This document shows positions 35,074-44,770 of a stretch of 64,000 bases of DNA, piece by piece; positions within the stretch are counted from its first letter, which is position 1; each line of letters opens with the position of its first letter. Made by a program: the position numbers and the translations under genes. Below the pieces are notes generated by a model. It ran no database searches and was not told where the DNA came from. It was given only the letters and a program-made list of their open reading frames with translations. Origin of the DNA: Planctomycetota bacterium (GTDB lineage: Bacteria > Planctomycetota > UBA1135 > GCA-002686595); NCBI GenBank assembly GCA_020853575.1, contig JADYYP010000075.1, positions 62,001 through 126,000 on the forward strand, written 5' to 3'.

Positions 35074-36087
35074 ATGCAGAGTCTCGTCGACGCCGCACGC
35101 GCCTTGGGTGCCAGCGAGCGGCACCTTGCCCCGATGTGGCGTGCCTGGCTCGCGGGACGCGACTGGGACCCGACTCTGCAGCGCGAGCGACCGCCGCGAC
35201 GCTTTCTCGAGGCCTGGCCGGACCTGTGGGAGCGCTTGCACGCGGTCGCCCGCGTGAGCTCCGAGCATCCCGCCGCGGACGGCTCGCGGCGCCTGTTGGT
35301 GACCCTCGCCGACGGAGCCTCGGTCGAGGCCGTCGCGCTGCCACGCCGCGCGCTGTGCGTGTCGACCCAGGTCGGCTGCGCCGTAGGATGTCGCTTTTGC
35401 AAGACGGGCGAAGGTGGGCTGGTGCGGCAGCTCAGCGCGCACGAGATCCTGGCGCAGGTGGCGCTCGCGCGCGCACAGACCAGTGTGCAGCGCGTGGTGC
35501 TGATGGGCATGGGCGAGCCCGCGCACAACATGACCAACGTGCTCGAGGCCTTGCGTTGGCTGGCGCACTCGGGCGAGTTCGCCCACAAGCACCTGGTGTT
35601 CTCGACCGTCGGAGACCCGAGCGCGTTCACCGCGCTGCGCGCGCATTCCGTGCGTCCCGCGCTCGCGCTCTCGCTGCATACCACCAAGGGCGACCTGCGC
35701 ACGCAGCTCTTGCCACGCGCTCCACGCATCGATCCGCGCGAGCTCACGGAGCTCGCCTGCGACTATTCCGACGCCGTGACTTGGCCTCTGCAAGTGCAGT
35801 GGACCCTGCTCGAGGGCGTCAACGACGGCGACGATGAAGTCGAGACGCTCTGCACCTGGCTGCGCGGGCGCCGTGCGATCGTCAACCTGATCCCTTGGAA
35901 CTCCGTCGAGGGGCTGGAATTCTCGCGTCCCGATCCGCTGCGCGCGCGCGACATGGTGCGCGCACTCAAACGCGGCGGAGTGTTCGCGACGATCCGCCGC
36001 AGCGGCGGTCAGGACGTCGACGGAGGCTGCGGCCAGCTGCGTGCGCGCAGTCTTCCGGCGCAGCGCCGCGCGCGTCACCAGGCGTAG
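35074..36087 (+). CDS. rlmN: RlmN-type radical SAM rRNA/tRNA adenine-C2 methyltransferase
   Basis: This is a 337-residue radical SAM enzyme. The 4Fe-4S motif CAVGCRFC (Cys102, 106, 109) is present together with both RlmN/Cfr catalytic cysteines: Cys95 (ALCVSTQVGC) and the methyl-carrying Cys319 (DGGCGQL). VLMGMGEPAHNMTNV, the LALSLHTT block and NLIPWN are family marks. It would methylate A2503 of 23S rRNA and A37 of some tRNAs. It is shorter than the 384-residue E. coli protein, mainly at the N-terminus. ATG at 35074 is preferred, with 35059 possible. Its 3' end overlaps the convergent aldo/keto reductase gene by 13 nt. Confidence 0.88.
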   Translation: MQSLVDAARALGASERHLAPMWRAWLAGRDWDPTLQRERPPRRFLEAWPDLWERLHAVARVSSEHPAADGSRRLLVTLADGASVEAVALPRRALCVSTQVGCAVGCRFCKTGEGGLVRQLSAHEILAQVALARAQTSVQRVVLMGMGEPAHNMTNVLEALRWLAHSGEFAHKHLVFSTVGDPSAFTALRAHSVRPALALSLHTTKGDLRTQLLPRAPRIDPRELTELACDYSDAVTWPLQVQWTLLEGVNDGDDEVETLCTWLRGRRAIVNLIPWNSVEGLEFSRPDPLRARDMVRALKRGGVFATIRRSGGQDVDGGCGQLRARSLPAQRRARHQA

Positions 36088-37049
36088 GCTCGTGGCGCTG
36101 GCCCACCCGGTCCGGGCCAGATCGCGTCCAGCCTGGCGAGTGTCGCCTGCGAGAGCTGAACCTCGAGCGCCGGCAGCAGCGAGTCGAGCTGCTCGCAGGA
36201 CCGCGGTCCAACGATCGGCGCCGTCACCGCCGGGTTTGCCAACAACCAGGCCAGGGCCACGTGCGCCGGCGCGTGGCCGAGCTCGTCGCACAGCGCCTCG
36301 TAGCTCTCGAGTTGGGCTCGATGGCGCAGGATGCGCTTCTGCACGGCTTCCTTCGCGCGCCGGCCGCCGCGCTGCTCGCGCCCGAGCACGCCGGCGAGCA
36401 GGCCTTGACCCAAGGGGCTCCAGGGCAGCACCGCCATGCCGTAGGCCGAGGCGGCGGGCAGCACCTCCAGCTCGACCGTGCGGTTGTAGAGATGATAGAT
36501 CGACTGCTCGCTGACCAGGCCCAGGAACGAACGTCGCGCGGCGTGCTCGTTGGCCCGCGCCATCTGCCATCCGGCGAAGTTCGACGAGCCCACGTAGAGC
36601 ACCTTGCCCTGCTGGACGAGGAGCTCGAACGCCTGCCAGATCTCGTCCCAACTGGCCTCCTCCGCGACATGGTGCATCTGGTACAGGTCGATGTGATCGG
36701 TGCGCAGGCGCCGCAGGCTCGCCTCGCACGCGCGACGCACGTGCAGCGCCGAGAGCCGCGCCTCGTTGGGCCATTCGCCCATGCGCCCGTAGACCTTGGT
36801 GGCGATCACGACCTTCTCGCGCCGGCCGCCGCCGAGCGCCAACCAGCGCCCGAGGATCGACTCCGTCAGGCCCTCGCCGAATTTCCCGCCGTAGACGTCG
36901 GCGGTGTCGAAGAAGTTGAGCCCGCGCTCGAGCGCGCGGTCCATGATGGCGTGCGAGCTGGGCTCGTCGGCTTCCGTGCCGAAGTTCATCGTTCCCAGGC
37001 ACAGGCGACTGACCTGCACCGAAGCGCGACCCAAGCGTGTGTACTGCAT
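36075..37049 (-). CDS. Aldo/keto reductase
   Basis: This is a 324-residue NADPH-dependent oxidoreductase with the TIM-barrel AKR fold. The start is MQYTRLGRASVQVSRLCLGTM. Catalytic residues are Asp and Tyr in NFFDTADVYGG (near 47-57), Lys in VVIATKVYG (near 80) and His in DLYQMHH (near 121). NADPH binding appears as LPWSPLGQGLLAG and APIVGPRSCEQL. The layout is that of the YajO/Tas-like AKR group. Substrate not predictable. The ATG at 37049 is chosen at the family start. The gene is separated from the S46 peptidase gene upstream by 207 bp. Confidence 0.9.
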   Translation of the reverse strand: MQYTRLGRASVQVSRLCLGTMNFGTEADEPSSHAIMDRALERGLNFFDTADVYGGKFGEGLTESILGRWLALGGGRREKVVIATKVYGRMGEWPNEARLSALHVRRACEASLRRLRTDHIDLYQMHHVAEEASWDEIWQAFELLVQQGKVLYVGSSNFAGWQMARANEHAARRSFLGLVSEQSIYHLYNRTVELEVLPAASAYGMAVLPWSPLGQGLLAGVLGREQRGGRRAKEAVQKRILRHRAQLESYEALCDELGHAPAHVALAWLLANPAVTAPIVGPRSCEQLDSLLPALEVQLSQATLARLDAIWPGPGGPAPRAYAW

Positions 37050-37099
37050 GCGCTCGTTGTAGCGCAACCTGCGGCGCGCGAGGACTCCCCCACGCAACA

Positions 37100-37132
37100 G
37101 CGGAGCCCGCGCCACGCGAGCGCGAGCTCCGC
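37100..37132 (-). terminator. Possible terminator between the S46 peptidase and aldo/keto reductase genes
   Basis: A 12-bp stem with one G-T wobble and a 9-nt loop lies in the 207-bp gap downstream of the S46 peptidase stop and about 50 bp before the aldo/keto reductase start. The T-run after it on the minus strand is weak. Confidence 0.3.
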
Positions 37133-37256
37133 TTCGGATGTCGAGATGCGCTTGAAAGGTGCGTCGTGAGGAGTTCGCGGGTTCGACGTGCGGCGCCCGC
37201 GGGGCGACGGCGCGTCCGAGATCTGCGAGCTCGAATCCTCGGTCCTTCGAAAACGC

Positions 37257-39356
37257 TCAGCGCGCCGTGGTGCTCTTCTCCAGCTCCTGCACCACGCGCT
37301 CGGCCTTGTAGACCGACTTGAGCGCCTCCAGCATGCCGCGGGCGTCCACCGAGACCGAGCGCGCCTGCTCTTCGCTGTACACGTAGTTCCCCACCAGGCT
37401 CTGGATGTTGCCGTCGAAGATCAGGCCCACGACCTCGCCCGCGCGGTTGATCACCGGCGATCCGGAGTTGCCGCCGATGATGTCGTTGGTCGAGACGAAG
37501 TTGAACGGCGTCTTGAGCGCCACGGCGTCGCGCGCGCCCTTCCAAGACGGCGGTAGGGCGTAGGCCGCCTCCGCCGGCCGCTCCTGCGCCTTCTGGAACA
37601 GTCCGCTGATGTCCGTGTAGGGAGCGACGAGCGCGTCGTTCTGCGAGTAGCCCTTGATCGCGCCGTAGGACAGTCGCAGCGTGAAGGTCGCGTCGGGATA
37701 GACGCTCTCGCCCTGCACGGCGAACTTGGCCGCGGCGATCTTGGCGTACGACTCGCGCTCGACCGACTGCACCTCGTCCTCCCACTTCTTGCGCATCTGG
37801 CGCGAGTGCGGATCGAGCACCTTCACCAACTGGAGCAGCGGATCGTTGGAGGCGTCGACGGCGGCCTTGCCGCCCTCGACCAAGCGCTTGCGCTCGGCGA
37901 TGTCGAACAGCTTGGTGCCGCGCACGCATTCCTCGGCCCGCGCCCGGGGCGACTTGCCCCCGAGTGCGGCGATCACGATGGCGTCGTTGGCGCCGAGCGT
38001 CTCGGCCATGAACGACAACGCGCTCTCAAGACGGTAGGTCTCGAATTCCGGGTACAGCGGCGCGGGCGAGTAGATCGCGTCGAGCAGCGCCTCGAGTCCG
38101 GCGTCGCCGTACTCGCGCAAGCGCTCTCCGCTGGGCTTGGACTTCTCATCGGCCAAGCGCACGATGTCCTTGGCGAAGGCGAAGGTGTCGGTGCCCAGGT
38201 TCAAGGCGCCCGAGCCGATCGCCGAGTAGCGCTTGTACATCGCCGCCGCGGAGGCCTCGGCCTGCGCGATCTTGCTCCAGGCGTCGCCCCACTTGGCCTT
38301 CCACTCGGGGTTGGCGTCGACCGCGGCGCGCAGCTGGGCCTCCTCGGAGCTCTTCTTCTCGAGCACCTTGGGGTCGAGCAATCCCGCGAGGCGACCGACG
38401 TACACCTTGCGGCTGTTCTGCGCGCTGAACAGATCGCCACGCGCGATGCGCGCGTGCTCGGCGCTCTTGCCCGAGAACGTCTGCAGCCAAACCTCGTTGC
38501 GCATCAAGCGCCCGAGCACGAACGGCACCGCCACATCGCGCAGGTACTCGAGGTGCGCGACGCTGTTGAGTCGCTGCGTCGAGCCCGGATGGCCCGCGAC
38601 GAACACCATGTCGCCGTCTTGCGTGCCCGCGCGGCTCCAGCGCAAGAAATGCTCGGCGACGAGCGGCGCGCCGTTCTCGTAGATGCGGAAGAAGGTGCAG
38701 TCCAGGTCGTAGCGCGGGAACTCGAAGTTGTCGTTGTCGCCGCCGTAGAACGCGATCTGCTGCTCAGGCGCGAACACCAAGCGCACGTCGTCGAAGCGCT
38801 TGTATTGGTAGAGGTGGTAGCGTCCGCCTTGATACAGCGTCACCACCTCGCAGTGCATGCCGCTGGCCTGCTTGGCCTCGTCCTCGATCTGCGTCTGCGC
38901 CTTGCGTCGCGCGGCGCCGGCCTCGGCCGTGGCCAGGCCCTTGGCCGCGCCTTCGACGCGTTCGGTGACGTCGTCGATCTTCCACAGCACGTCGAGGTGC
39001 AGGTCGGGGCACTTCTGCTCCTCCGCGGCGGTCTTGGCGTAGAAGCCGGTCTCGAGCAGGTTGCGCTCCTTGCTCGAGAGCTTCTCGAGGATGTCGGAGG
39101 CGACGTGATGGTTGGTCATCACCAGTCCGTCGGCCGAGACGATCGAGCCCGAGCCGCCGGTGGACACGCGCACACAGGAGCGCTGCACGTGCTCCAACCA
39201 CTCCGGCGTGGCCTCGAAGCCGTATTTCGCCTTCATCTGCTCGAGCGGCGGGCGGTTGATCAGCCACATGCCCTCGTCGGCGCGAGCGGCGAGCGCGACA
39301 GGGGCCAGGTACAGCGCGGCGAAGGCCAGTCGAGACAACGTGCTGGGGCGCATCAT
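37257..39356 (-). CDS. S46 family dipeptidyl peptidase (DPP7-like)
   Basis: This is a 699-residue exported serine peptidase with a signal peptide at 1-25. The catalytic triad of S46 is seen as His in VMTNHHVASD (83/84), Asp in YGGDNDNFEFPRYD and Ser in IIGGNSGSPV. The residue 18 after the catalytic Ser, which sets P1 specificity, is Gly (LIFDGN). In characterised enzymes Gly goes with DPP7 (hydrophobic P1) and Arg with DPP11 (acidic P1). A long helical domain fills about 280-560. It removes dipeptides from peptide N-termini in the periplasm. Start at 39356 or the next ATG, 39353. It stands alone, divergent from the kinase genes. Confidence 0.92.
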   Translation of the reverse strand: MMRPSTLSRLAFAALYLAPVALAARADEGMWLINRPPLEQMKAKYGFEATPEWLEHVQRSCVRVSTGGSGSIVSADGLVMTNHHVASDILEKLSSKERNLLETGFYAKTAAEEQKCPDLHLDVLWKIDDVTERVEGAAKGLATAEAGAARRKAQTQIEDEAKQASGMHCEVVTLYQGGRYHLYQYKRFDDVRLVFAPEQQIAFYGGDNDNFEFPRYDLDCTFFRIYENGAPLVAEHFLRWSRAGTQDGDMVFVAGHPGSTQRLNSVAHLEYLRDVAVPFVLGRLMRNEVWLQTFSGKSAEHARIARGDLFSAQNSRKVYVGRLAGLLDPKVLEKKSSEEAQLRAAVDANPEWKAKWGDAWSKIAQAEASAAAMYKRYSAIGSGALNLGTDTFAFAKDIVRLADEKSKPSGERLREYGDAGLEALLDAIYSPAPLYPEFETYRLESALSFMAETLGANDAIVIAALGGKSPRARAEECVRGTKLFDIAERKRLVEGGKAAVDASNDPLLQLVKVLDPHSRQMRKKWEDEVQSVERESYAKIAAAKFAVQGESVYPDATFTLRLSYGAIKGYSQNDALVAPYTDISGLFQKAQERPAEAAYALPPSWKGARDAVALKTPFNFVSTNDIIGGNSGSPVINRAGEVVGLIFDGNIQSLVGNYVYSEEQARSVSVDARGMLEALKSVYKAERVVQELEKSTTAR

Positions 39357-39533
39357 GGGACGTTTGGTGGGTTGGGGTCGGAAAGCGCTGGTTGTACCGA
39401 GCCCGTCGCCGAGCCGCCACGCGCGAGCCCGCACTCCACAGGAAACTTGCGTCCACGGAACCTCGGAACCATGCTCGCGCGCGCGTAACGTCCGCACGCG
39501 GCCGGCCTTCCCATCCGCAGGGACACACGCGCG

Positions 39534-42290
39534 ATGAACTCCAACGGCGAACTGGACGGCGCAGCGCACGACGACGCCAGCGACCGCGTCGAGCTGCTGC
39601 TGGCGCAGTGTCTCGAACTCCCCCACGACGAGCAGCACGCGCAGTTCGAGCGCACCTGCGCCGAGGATCCGGCGCTGGAGCCCGAGTTGCGCCGGCGCTG
39701 GTCGGTGCTGGTCGCCTTGGGCCTGCTCGAACCCGAGGAGCGCGAGCTCGCGCCGGAGTTCCCCGACAGCTTGGGAGAGTTCGAGCTCATCCGGCGCCTG
39801 GGCGGCGGAGGCATGGGCGTGGTGTTCCTCGCGCGCCAGCCATCGCTCGGGCGCCAGGTCGCCCTGAAACTGATCCGACGCGAACAACTCTACTTCCCCC
39901 GCGCACGGGAGCGCTTTCGGCGCGAGGCGGAGGCCGTCGCGCGACTCTCGCACCCAGGCATCGTCCCCGTCTACGTGGTCGGAGAAGAGCGCGGGCTGCC
40001 GTACTTCGCGATGGAGTTCGTGCACGGCCTGACCTTGGCCGACGTGCTCTCGTGTGTCGCCGGCCGCGCCCCGGAGGCCCTCAGCGGATCCGATCTGCGC
40101 GCCGCGCTGCAGACGCGCTTGAAGGACACTCCGATCACCGGCGATCTCTTCGAGCGCTCCTGGGTCGACGCCTGCGTCAGCCTGGCGCTGCAAACGGCCG
40201 AGGCCTTGACTCACGCCCATGCCCACGGCGTGTTGCACCGCGACGTCAAGCCCTCCAACGTGATGCTGACGCCGGCGGGCCGCGCGCGTCTGCTCGACTT
40301 CGGCCTGACCGCGCTCGCGGGAGTGGACGGTCGCACGCGCACCGGCTCTCAGCTGGGCACGCTGCACTACATGTCGCCGGAGCAGGTGCGCGCGCAGGGC
40401 GAGGTCGACGAGCGCAGCGACGTGTACGCGCTGGGCGTGATGCTCTACGAGCTCCTGACTCTGCAGTTGCCCTTCGGCGGCGAGCACGCCGTCGACGTCC
40501 AATCGCGCATCCTCGACGGCGCCCCACAGTCACCCCGCGAGCTCAACCGCAGGGTGTCGAGCGAGGCCGCGACGGTGTGCGCCGTGGCGATGGAGCGCGA
40601 TCCCGCGCGGCGCTACGCGTCGATGGCGGCCCTGCGAGCCGATCTGGGGCGTCTGCTCGACCGCGAGCCGATCCGCGCGCGCCCCCCGAGCGCGCTGCTG
40701 CGAATCCTGCGCGCCGCGCAGCGCAGGCCAGCACGCGCCGTGGCGCTCTCGGCCGCCTTCCTGCTGGTCGTCGTCACTCCGAGCGCGCTGTATCTCCAAG
40801 GTCTCGCGCACCAGAGCGAGTTGCGCGAGGCGCTGCGGCTCGAGACCGAAGCCCGCCGTGACGCCGACTTGCAGAGCGAGCTCGCCGAGCGCGCGCACGC
40901 CGAGGCCGACCGACAGCGGCAAAGCGCCGAGGAGGCCGCCGCGACCGCCAATGGCTCGCTCGACTTCGTGTTCGATCTGTTCCGCCGCTCCACGCCCGAG
41001 TTCCAAGTTGGAGAGACCACCACCGCGATCGAGCTGCTCGAGCACGGCGCTCAGCGCGTCGAGCGCGAACTCCTCGACGTGCCGCGTGCCCGAGCGCGCA
41101 TCCAATCGGGCCTGGGGCAAGTGTTCGCCGAGCTCGGCCGCTACGGCACCGCACGCCCGCTGCTCGAAGGTGCGCTCGAGTCCTATGCGCGCATCGGCGA
41201 TGAAGCCTCGGCGCACGACCTGACCGCGGTGCGCGGCTACCTCGGAATGGCCTACGTGCGTCTCGAGGAGTTCGAACGCGCGGAGGCGCTGCTCACGGCC
41301 GAGCTCGAGACAGCGCGCGCGGCGGCCGCCAGCGCGCCGAACGACTTGGTCTACGCGCTCAACCACATGGCCTCGCTGCACGCCTCCCTCGGGCGCTGGA
41401 GCGACGCGCGCGCGGCCACCGAGGAGCTGCTCGAATTCCTGGAGACGCACGACGTGCCGGAACGCACGGAGAACACTGCCATCAACTTGGTCGTGCTGGC
41501 CCAGCTCGACGCCGCCGAAGGCAAGCTCGACGACGCCGGAAGCCGACTCGAGCGCGCGCTCGGCCTGCAACGTCGACACTTGCCGTCGACGCATCCAGAG
41601 CTGTTCGACGCGCTCGGCGTGCTGGGGTTCGTGCGCAAGAAACAGGGCCTGCTCGCGCCGGCCCGCGAGGCCTACGTGGAGGCCGATTGCATCGCTCGAC
41701 ATTCGCGGCTCGACTCGGGGAGCGAGTACGCCAACATGCTCTACAACTGGTCGATGCTCGAGACCGAGCTAGGCGAGTTCGATCGCGCACTGGCCCTGCT
41801 CGAGCGTGCTGCGCGCATCGATGCCGAGGTCACCGGAACTCTCGGAGCGATCGGCCGCATGTGCCTGTATGGCCGCGGCCGGGTGGCGCTGGCCGCGGGG
41901 CGCTGGAGCGACGCGCTGCGCGAGTTGCAGAACGCATCCGAAGCCTTCGAGGGGCTGGAGCTCGAGGACGCCCGCTGGAACCACGGCGGGATCTTGCAGA
42001 AGCAAGCCACGTGCTGGCGCAAGCTGGGACAGCCGCGCCCTGCACTCGACGCGCTGACGCGCTCGGTCGAGGTGCTCAGTGGCGTTCCCGGAGCGACCTT
42101 CGATCTGGCGCAGTCTCTGGTGACCAGCGCGGAGCTCCACGAGGAGCTCGGGGCCTGGCCCGAGGCCGAGCTGGCGCTCGAACGCGCCTGCGAGACGCTC
42201 GAGGCCGCGCCACAGCTCGCGGCTCGGGCACCGGCGCTACGCGCGCGGCTCGACGCGCTGCGGACGCGGCGCGCGGAGGCCGGCCGATGA
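39534..42290 (+). CDS. Membrane Ser/Thr protein kinase with TPR repeats (first paralog)
   Basis: This is a 918-residue kinase. A helical leader lies at 1-75 (LLLAQCLELP, ELRRRWSVLVALGL). The kinase domain at 82-385 has glycine loop GGGGMGVV at 90-97, Lys112, HRD 235-237, DFG 255-257 and SPE 281-283. It contains an extra loop of about 40 residues before the catalytic helix (171-210). One transmembrane segment is at about 402-423. A coiled coil and extracytosolic TPR-like repeats follow to the end. All catalytic residues are present, so it should be active. The next gene is a paralog whose ATG overlaps its stop by 4 nt. Confidence 0.93.
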   Translation: MNSNGELDGAAHDDASDRVELLLAQCLELPHDEQHAQFERTCAEDPALEPELRRRWSVLVALGLLEPEERELAPEFPDSLGEFELIRRLGGGGMGVVFLARQPSLGRQVALKLIRREQLYFPRARERFRREAEAVARLSHPGIVPVYVVGEERGLPYFAMEFVHGLTLADVLSCVAGRAPEALSGSDLRAALQTRLKDTPITGDLFERSWVDACVSLALQTAEALTHAHAHGVLHRDVKPSNVMLTPAGRARLLDFGLTALAGVDGRTRTGSQLGTLHYMSPEQVRAQGEVDERSDVYALGVMLYELLTLQLPFGGEHAVDVQSRILDGAPQSPRELNRRVSSEAATVCAVAMERDPARRYASMAALRADLGRLLDREPIRARPPSALLRILRAAQRRPARAVALSAAFLLVVVTPSALYLQGLAHQSELREALRLETEARRDADLQSELAERAHAEADRQRQSAEEAAATANGSLDFVFDLFRRSTPEFQVGETTTAIELLEHGAQRVERELLDVPRARARIQSGLGQVFAELGRYGTARPLLEGALESYARIGDEASAHDLTAVRGYLGMAYVRLEEFERAEALLTAELETARAAAASAPNDLVYALNHMASLHASLGRWSDARAATEELLEFLETHDVPERTENTAINLVVLAQLDAAEGKLDDAGSRLERALGLQRRHLPSTHPELFDALGVLGFVRKKQGLLAPAREAYVEADCIARHSRLDSGSEYANMLYNWSMLETELGEFDRALALLERAARIDAEVTGTLGAIGRMCLYGRGRVALAAGRWSDALRELQNASEAFEGLELEDARWNHGGILQKQATCWRKLGQPRPALDALTRSVEVLSGVPGATFDLAQSLVTSAELHEELGAWPEAELALERACETLEAAPQLAARAPALRARLDALRTRRAEAGR

Positions 42291-44770
42291 ACGACCTTGC
42301 GCGCGAGCAGGACCCGGAGGAGCTCCTGGCGCAGTGCCTCGAGGCCACCGACGCGTCTCCGCTCGAGCTCTTGGCTCGCACCTGCGCGGAGCATCCGGCA
42401 TTGGCCGATGAGCTGCGCCGGCGTTGGCGCGCGCTGGTCGACATGGGTCTGGCCGACCCCGAGCCCGGCGAGAGCGCGCGGATCCCGCAGAAGCTCGGCG
42501 AATTCACGTTGCTCGACGCGCTCGGCGGCGGCGGCATGGGCGTCGTGTATCGGGCCCGCCAAGAGTCGTTGGGACGCGAAGTCGCGCTCAAGCTGATCCG
42601 TCCCGAGCACCTGTTCTTCCCGGGAGCCCGCGAGCGCTTCGAACGCGAGGCGCGCGCCGTCGCGCGGCTCTCCCACCCCGGGATCGTGCCGGTCCATTCC
42701 TTCGGCGAGGAGCACGGCGTGCCGTACTTCGCCATGGAGCTGGTGCGCGGCTGCACGCTGGCGCAGGCGCTGACGGCGCTCGCGGCGCGTGCCCCCGAGT
42801 CGCTCCACGGCCGCGATCTCGCGCGCAGCGTGTCGCTCGCCAGTGGCGCGGCGCTCGACGCAGCGCAGGGGACGTTCTACGAGCTCGATTGGATCCACGC
42901 CGCGCTGGCGATCGCACGCCAGTTGGCCGACGCGTTGGAGCACGCGCATTCACGCGGTTGCCTGCACCGCGACGTCAAGCCCAGCAATGTGATGCTGACG
43001 CCCGATGGGCGCGCGCGACTGGTCGATTTCGGACTGAGCTCGATCCAAGGCGATGCGCGACAGACGCGCTCCGGCTCGACCTTGGGGACACTGCACTACA
43101 TGGCTCCGGAGCAGCTGCTCGCGCGGCGCGAGCAGGATGCGCGCACCGACGTGTACGGGCTCGGCGTCACGCTGTACGAGATGCTCACGCTGCAGGTTCC
43201 CTTCGACGGCGCGGGGGAGCTCGAGATCCGGCGCGCGATCCTCGAGGGCCGACCCGACCGACCGCGCGCGCGCAACCGCGCGATCAGCGTGGACCTCGAG
43301 ACCGTGTGCCTGACCGCGCTCGACTGCGAGCGCTCGCGCCGCTACGCGTCGGCCTTGCACTTCGCGCGCGATCTGTTCGCCGTCGCGCAGGGCTTGCCGA
43401 TCGCGGCGCGAGCACCGAGCGTCGCGCGCATCTGGATCCGCAACGCGCGGCGCCACCCCGCGTGGACCACGCTGTTGGCGAGCTCGCTGGTGGCGGCGAT
43501 CGCAGCACCTACGGCCTGGGTGGCGCACGTGCGCCGCACGGCGGAGATCGAGAAGCGCGCGCTCTTGGAGCGCCTCGAGATCGCCCGCGGCGTCTCCGAG
43601 CAGATGCAGTTCTTGACCGACTCGCTCGAGAGCGCCTCGGGCGGGTCCCCGGATCGACCGGCTTCACTGTTCGACGTCTTGGAGCACGCGGAACGCAACG
43701 TCGACGCGCATTTCGAGAGCCAACCCTGGTGCGCCGCGCGGCTGCGCGTGTTGCTCGGCAAGCTCTACGCGCAGAATGGCCGGCCGGCGCGCGCGCGGGA
43801 GGTGCTCGAGCGCGCGCTGGCGTGGTTCGCCAGCCACCCAGAGCTCTCCTCCGATCGCAACGGCACGGACGAAGCGCGCAAGTTCCTGGCGCACGCACTG
43901 GTCCAGCTCGGCGAGTTCGCTGCTGCCGAGCCCGTACTCGACCAGCTCGTCGCGTCCTACGAGAGCCGCGGGACGGACGGCGCGGAGAGCGCCGAGTACT
44001 GCCGCGCGGTGCGCGCGGATTTGTGGATGCAAACCGGTCGGGCGGAGCGCGCCGCGGACTATTGGCGCGAGCGTTTCGAGCGCGGGCCGCTGGCTCACGA
44101 CGCCGCGCGCGTCCTGGGCGAGATCGGGAGCGCGCACCTGCGCCTGGGCCAGAGCACACTCGCCGTCGAGTACCTCTCGCGCGCAGTCGAAGCGCTGCGA
44201 GCGGCGCCGGAGCGCGACGACCAGGAGCTGATCGGGTTGCTGGGCAACCTCGGGCTCGCCTACAAGCTCTCGAACGAGCTCGAGCGCGCCGACGCGATCT
44301 ACGCCGAGGCGATCGAGTGGGTCGGCGCTCGTTGGAGCGGTCCGAGCGAGTCCCTGGCGACGCTGACGTTCAACCGGGGCACGCTGCTCGAGCAGCGCGG
44401 CCAGCGCGAGGCGGCGCTCGACGCCGTGCGCGGCGCAGCCGAGATGTTCGAGCGCCTCAGCGGTCCGCGCACGGTCAGCGCCATCGACGCGCGCTCGACG
44501 GAGGGCGCCATGCTGGTGCGGCTGGGTCGTTGCGAGGAAGCGCAGGCGCTGTACGCGAGCTTGATCCCGCTGTCGCTCGAATTCCTGCCCCCCAGCTCAG
44601 CGCAACCGGCCTACCAACTGCGCTGGCGCGCCAGCTGCGCTCGAGCGCGCGGCGACCTCGAGAGTGCCCACGCCGATCTCGAGCGCGCCCTCCAATGGCT
44701 CGAGCACGTGCCCGACAACGCGCTGCACGTCGCGCGCGTGCGCGAGGACCTGGCGCGTCTCAAGCGCTGA
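42287..44770 (+). CDS. Membrane Ser/Thr protein kinase with TPR repeats (second paralog)
   Basis: This is an 827-residue kinase with the same plan as its upstream neighbour: helical leader 10-55 (LLAQCLEATD, ELRRRWRALVDMGL), glycine loop GGGGMGVV at 80-87, Lys102, insert at about 160-205, HRD 227-229, DFG 247-249, one transmembrane segment near 385-405 and a C-terminal TPR-rich half (e.g. YLSRAVEALRAAPERDDQEL). It is probably active. The similarity and tandem order point to gene duplication; 4-nt overlap (ATGA) implies coupled translation. The stop overlaps the convergent sigma factor gene by 11 nt. Confidence 0.93.
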   Translation: MNDLAREQDPEELLAQCLEATDASPLELLARTCAEHPALADELRRRWRALVDMGLADPEPGESARIPQKLGEFTLLDALGGGGMGVVYRARQESLGREVALKLIRPEHLFFPGARERFEREARAVARLSHPGIVPVHSFGEEHGVPYFAMELVRGCTLAQALTALAARAPESLHGRDLARSVSLASGAALDAAQGTFYELDWIHAALAIARQLADALEHAHSRGCLHRDVKPSNVMLTPDGRARLVDFGLSSIQGDARQTRSGSTLGTLHYMAPEQLLARREQDARTDVYGLGVTLYEMLTLQVPFDGAGELEIRRAILEGRPDRPRARNRAISVDLETVCLTALDCERSRRYASALHFARDLFAVAQGLPIAARAPSVARIWIRNARRHPAWTTLLASSLVAAIAAPTAWVAHVRRTAEIEKRALLERLEIARGVSEQMQFLTDSLESASGGSPDRPASLFDVLEHAERNVDAHFESQPWCAARLRVLLGKLYAQNGRPARAREVLERALAWFASHPELSSDRNGTDEARKFLAHALVQLGEFAAAEPVLDQLVASYESRGTDGAESAEYCRAVRADLWMQTGRAERAADYWRERFERGPLAHDAARVLGEIGSAHLRLGQSTLAVEYLSRAVEALRAAPERDDQELIGLLGNLGLAYKLSNELERADAIYAEAIEWVGARWSGPSESLATLTFNRGTLLEQRGQREAALDAVRGAAEMFERLSGPRTVSAIDARSTEGAMLVRLGRCEEAQALYASLIPLSLEFLPPSSAQPAYQLRWRASCARARGDLESAHADLERALQWLEHVPDNALHVARVREDLARLKR

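Noticed and set aside
34468..37929. An 1153-codon minus-strand open frame across rlmN and neighbouring genes
   Set aside because: It covers several real genes in other frames, has no recognisable domain and is explained by GC-rich codon bias.
39440..39500. GGAAC boxes upstream of the first kinase as an ECF sigma promoter
   Set aside because: A GGAACC and a CGTC are present, but the spacing (about 18-19 nt) is longer than usual and such boxes are frequent by chance.
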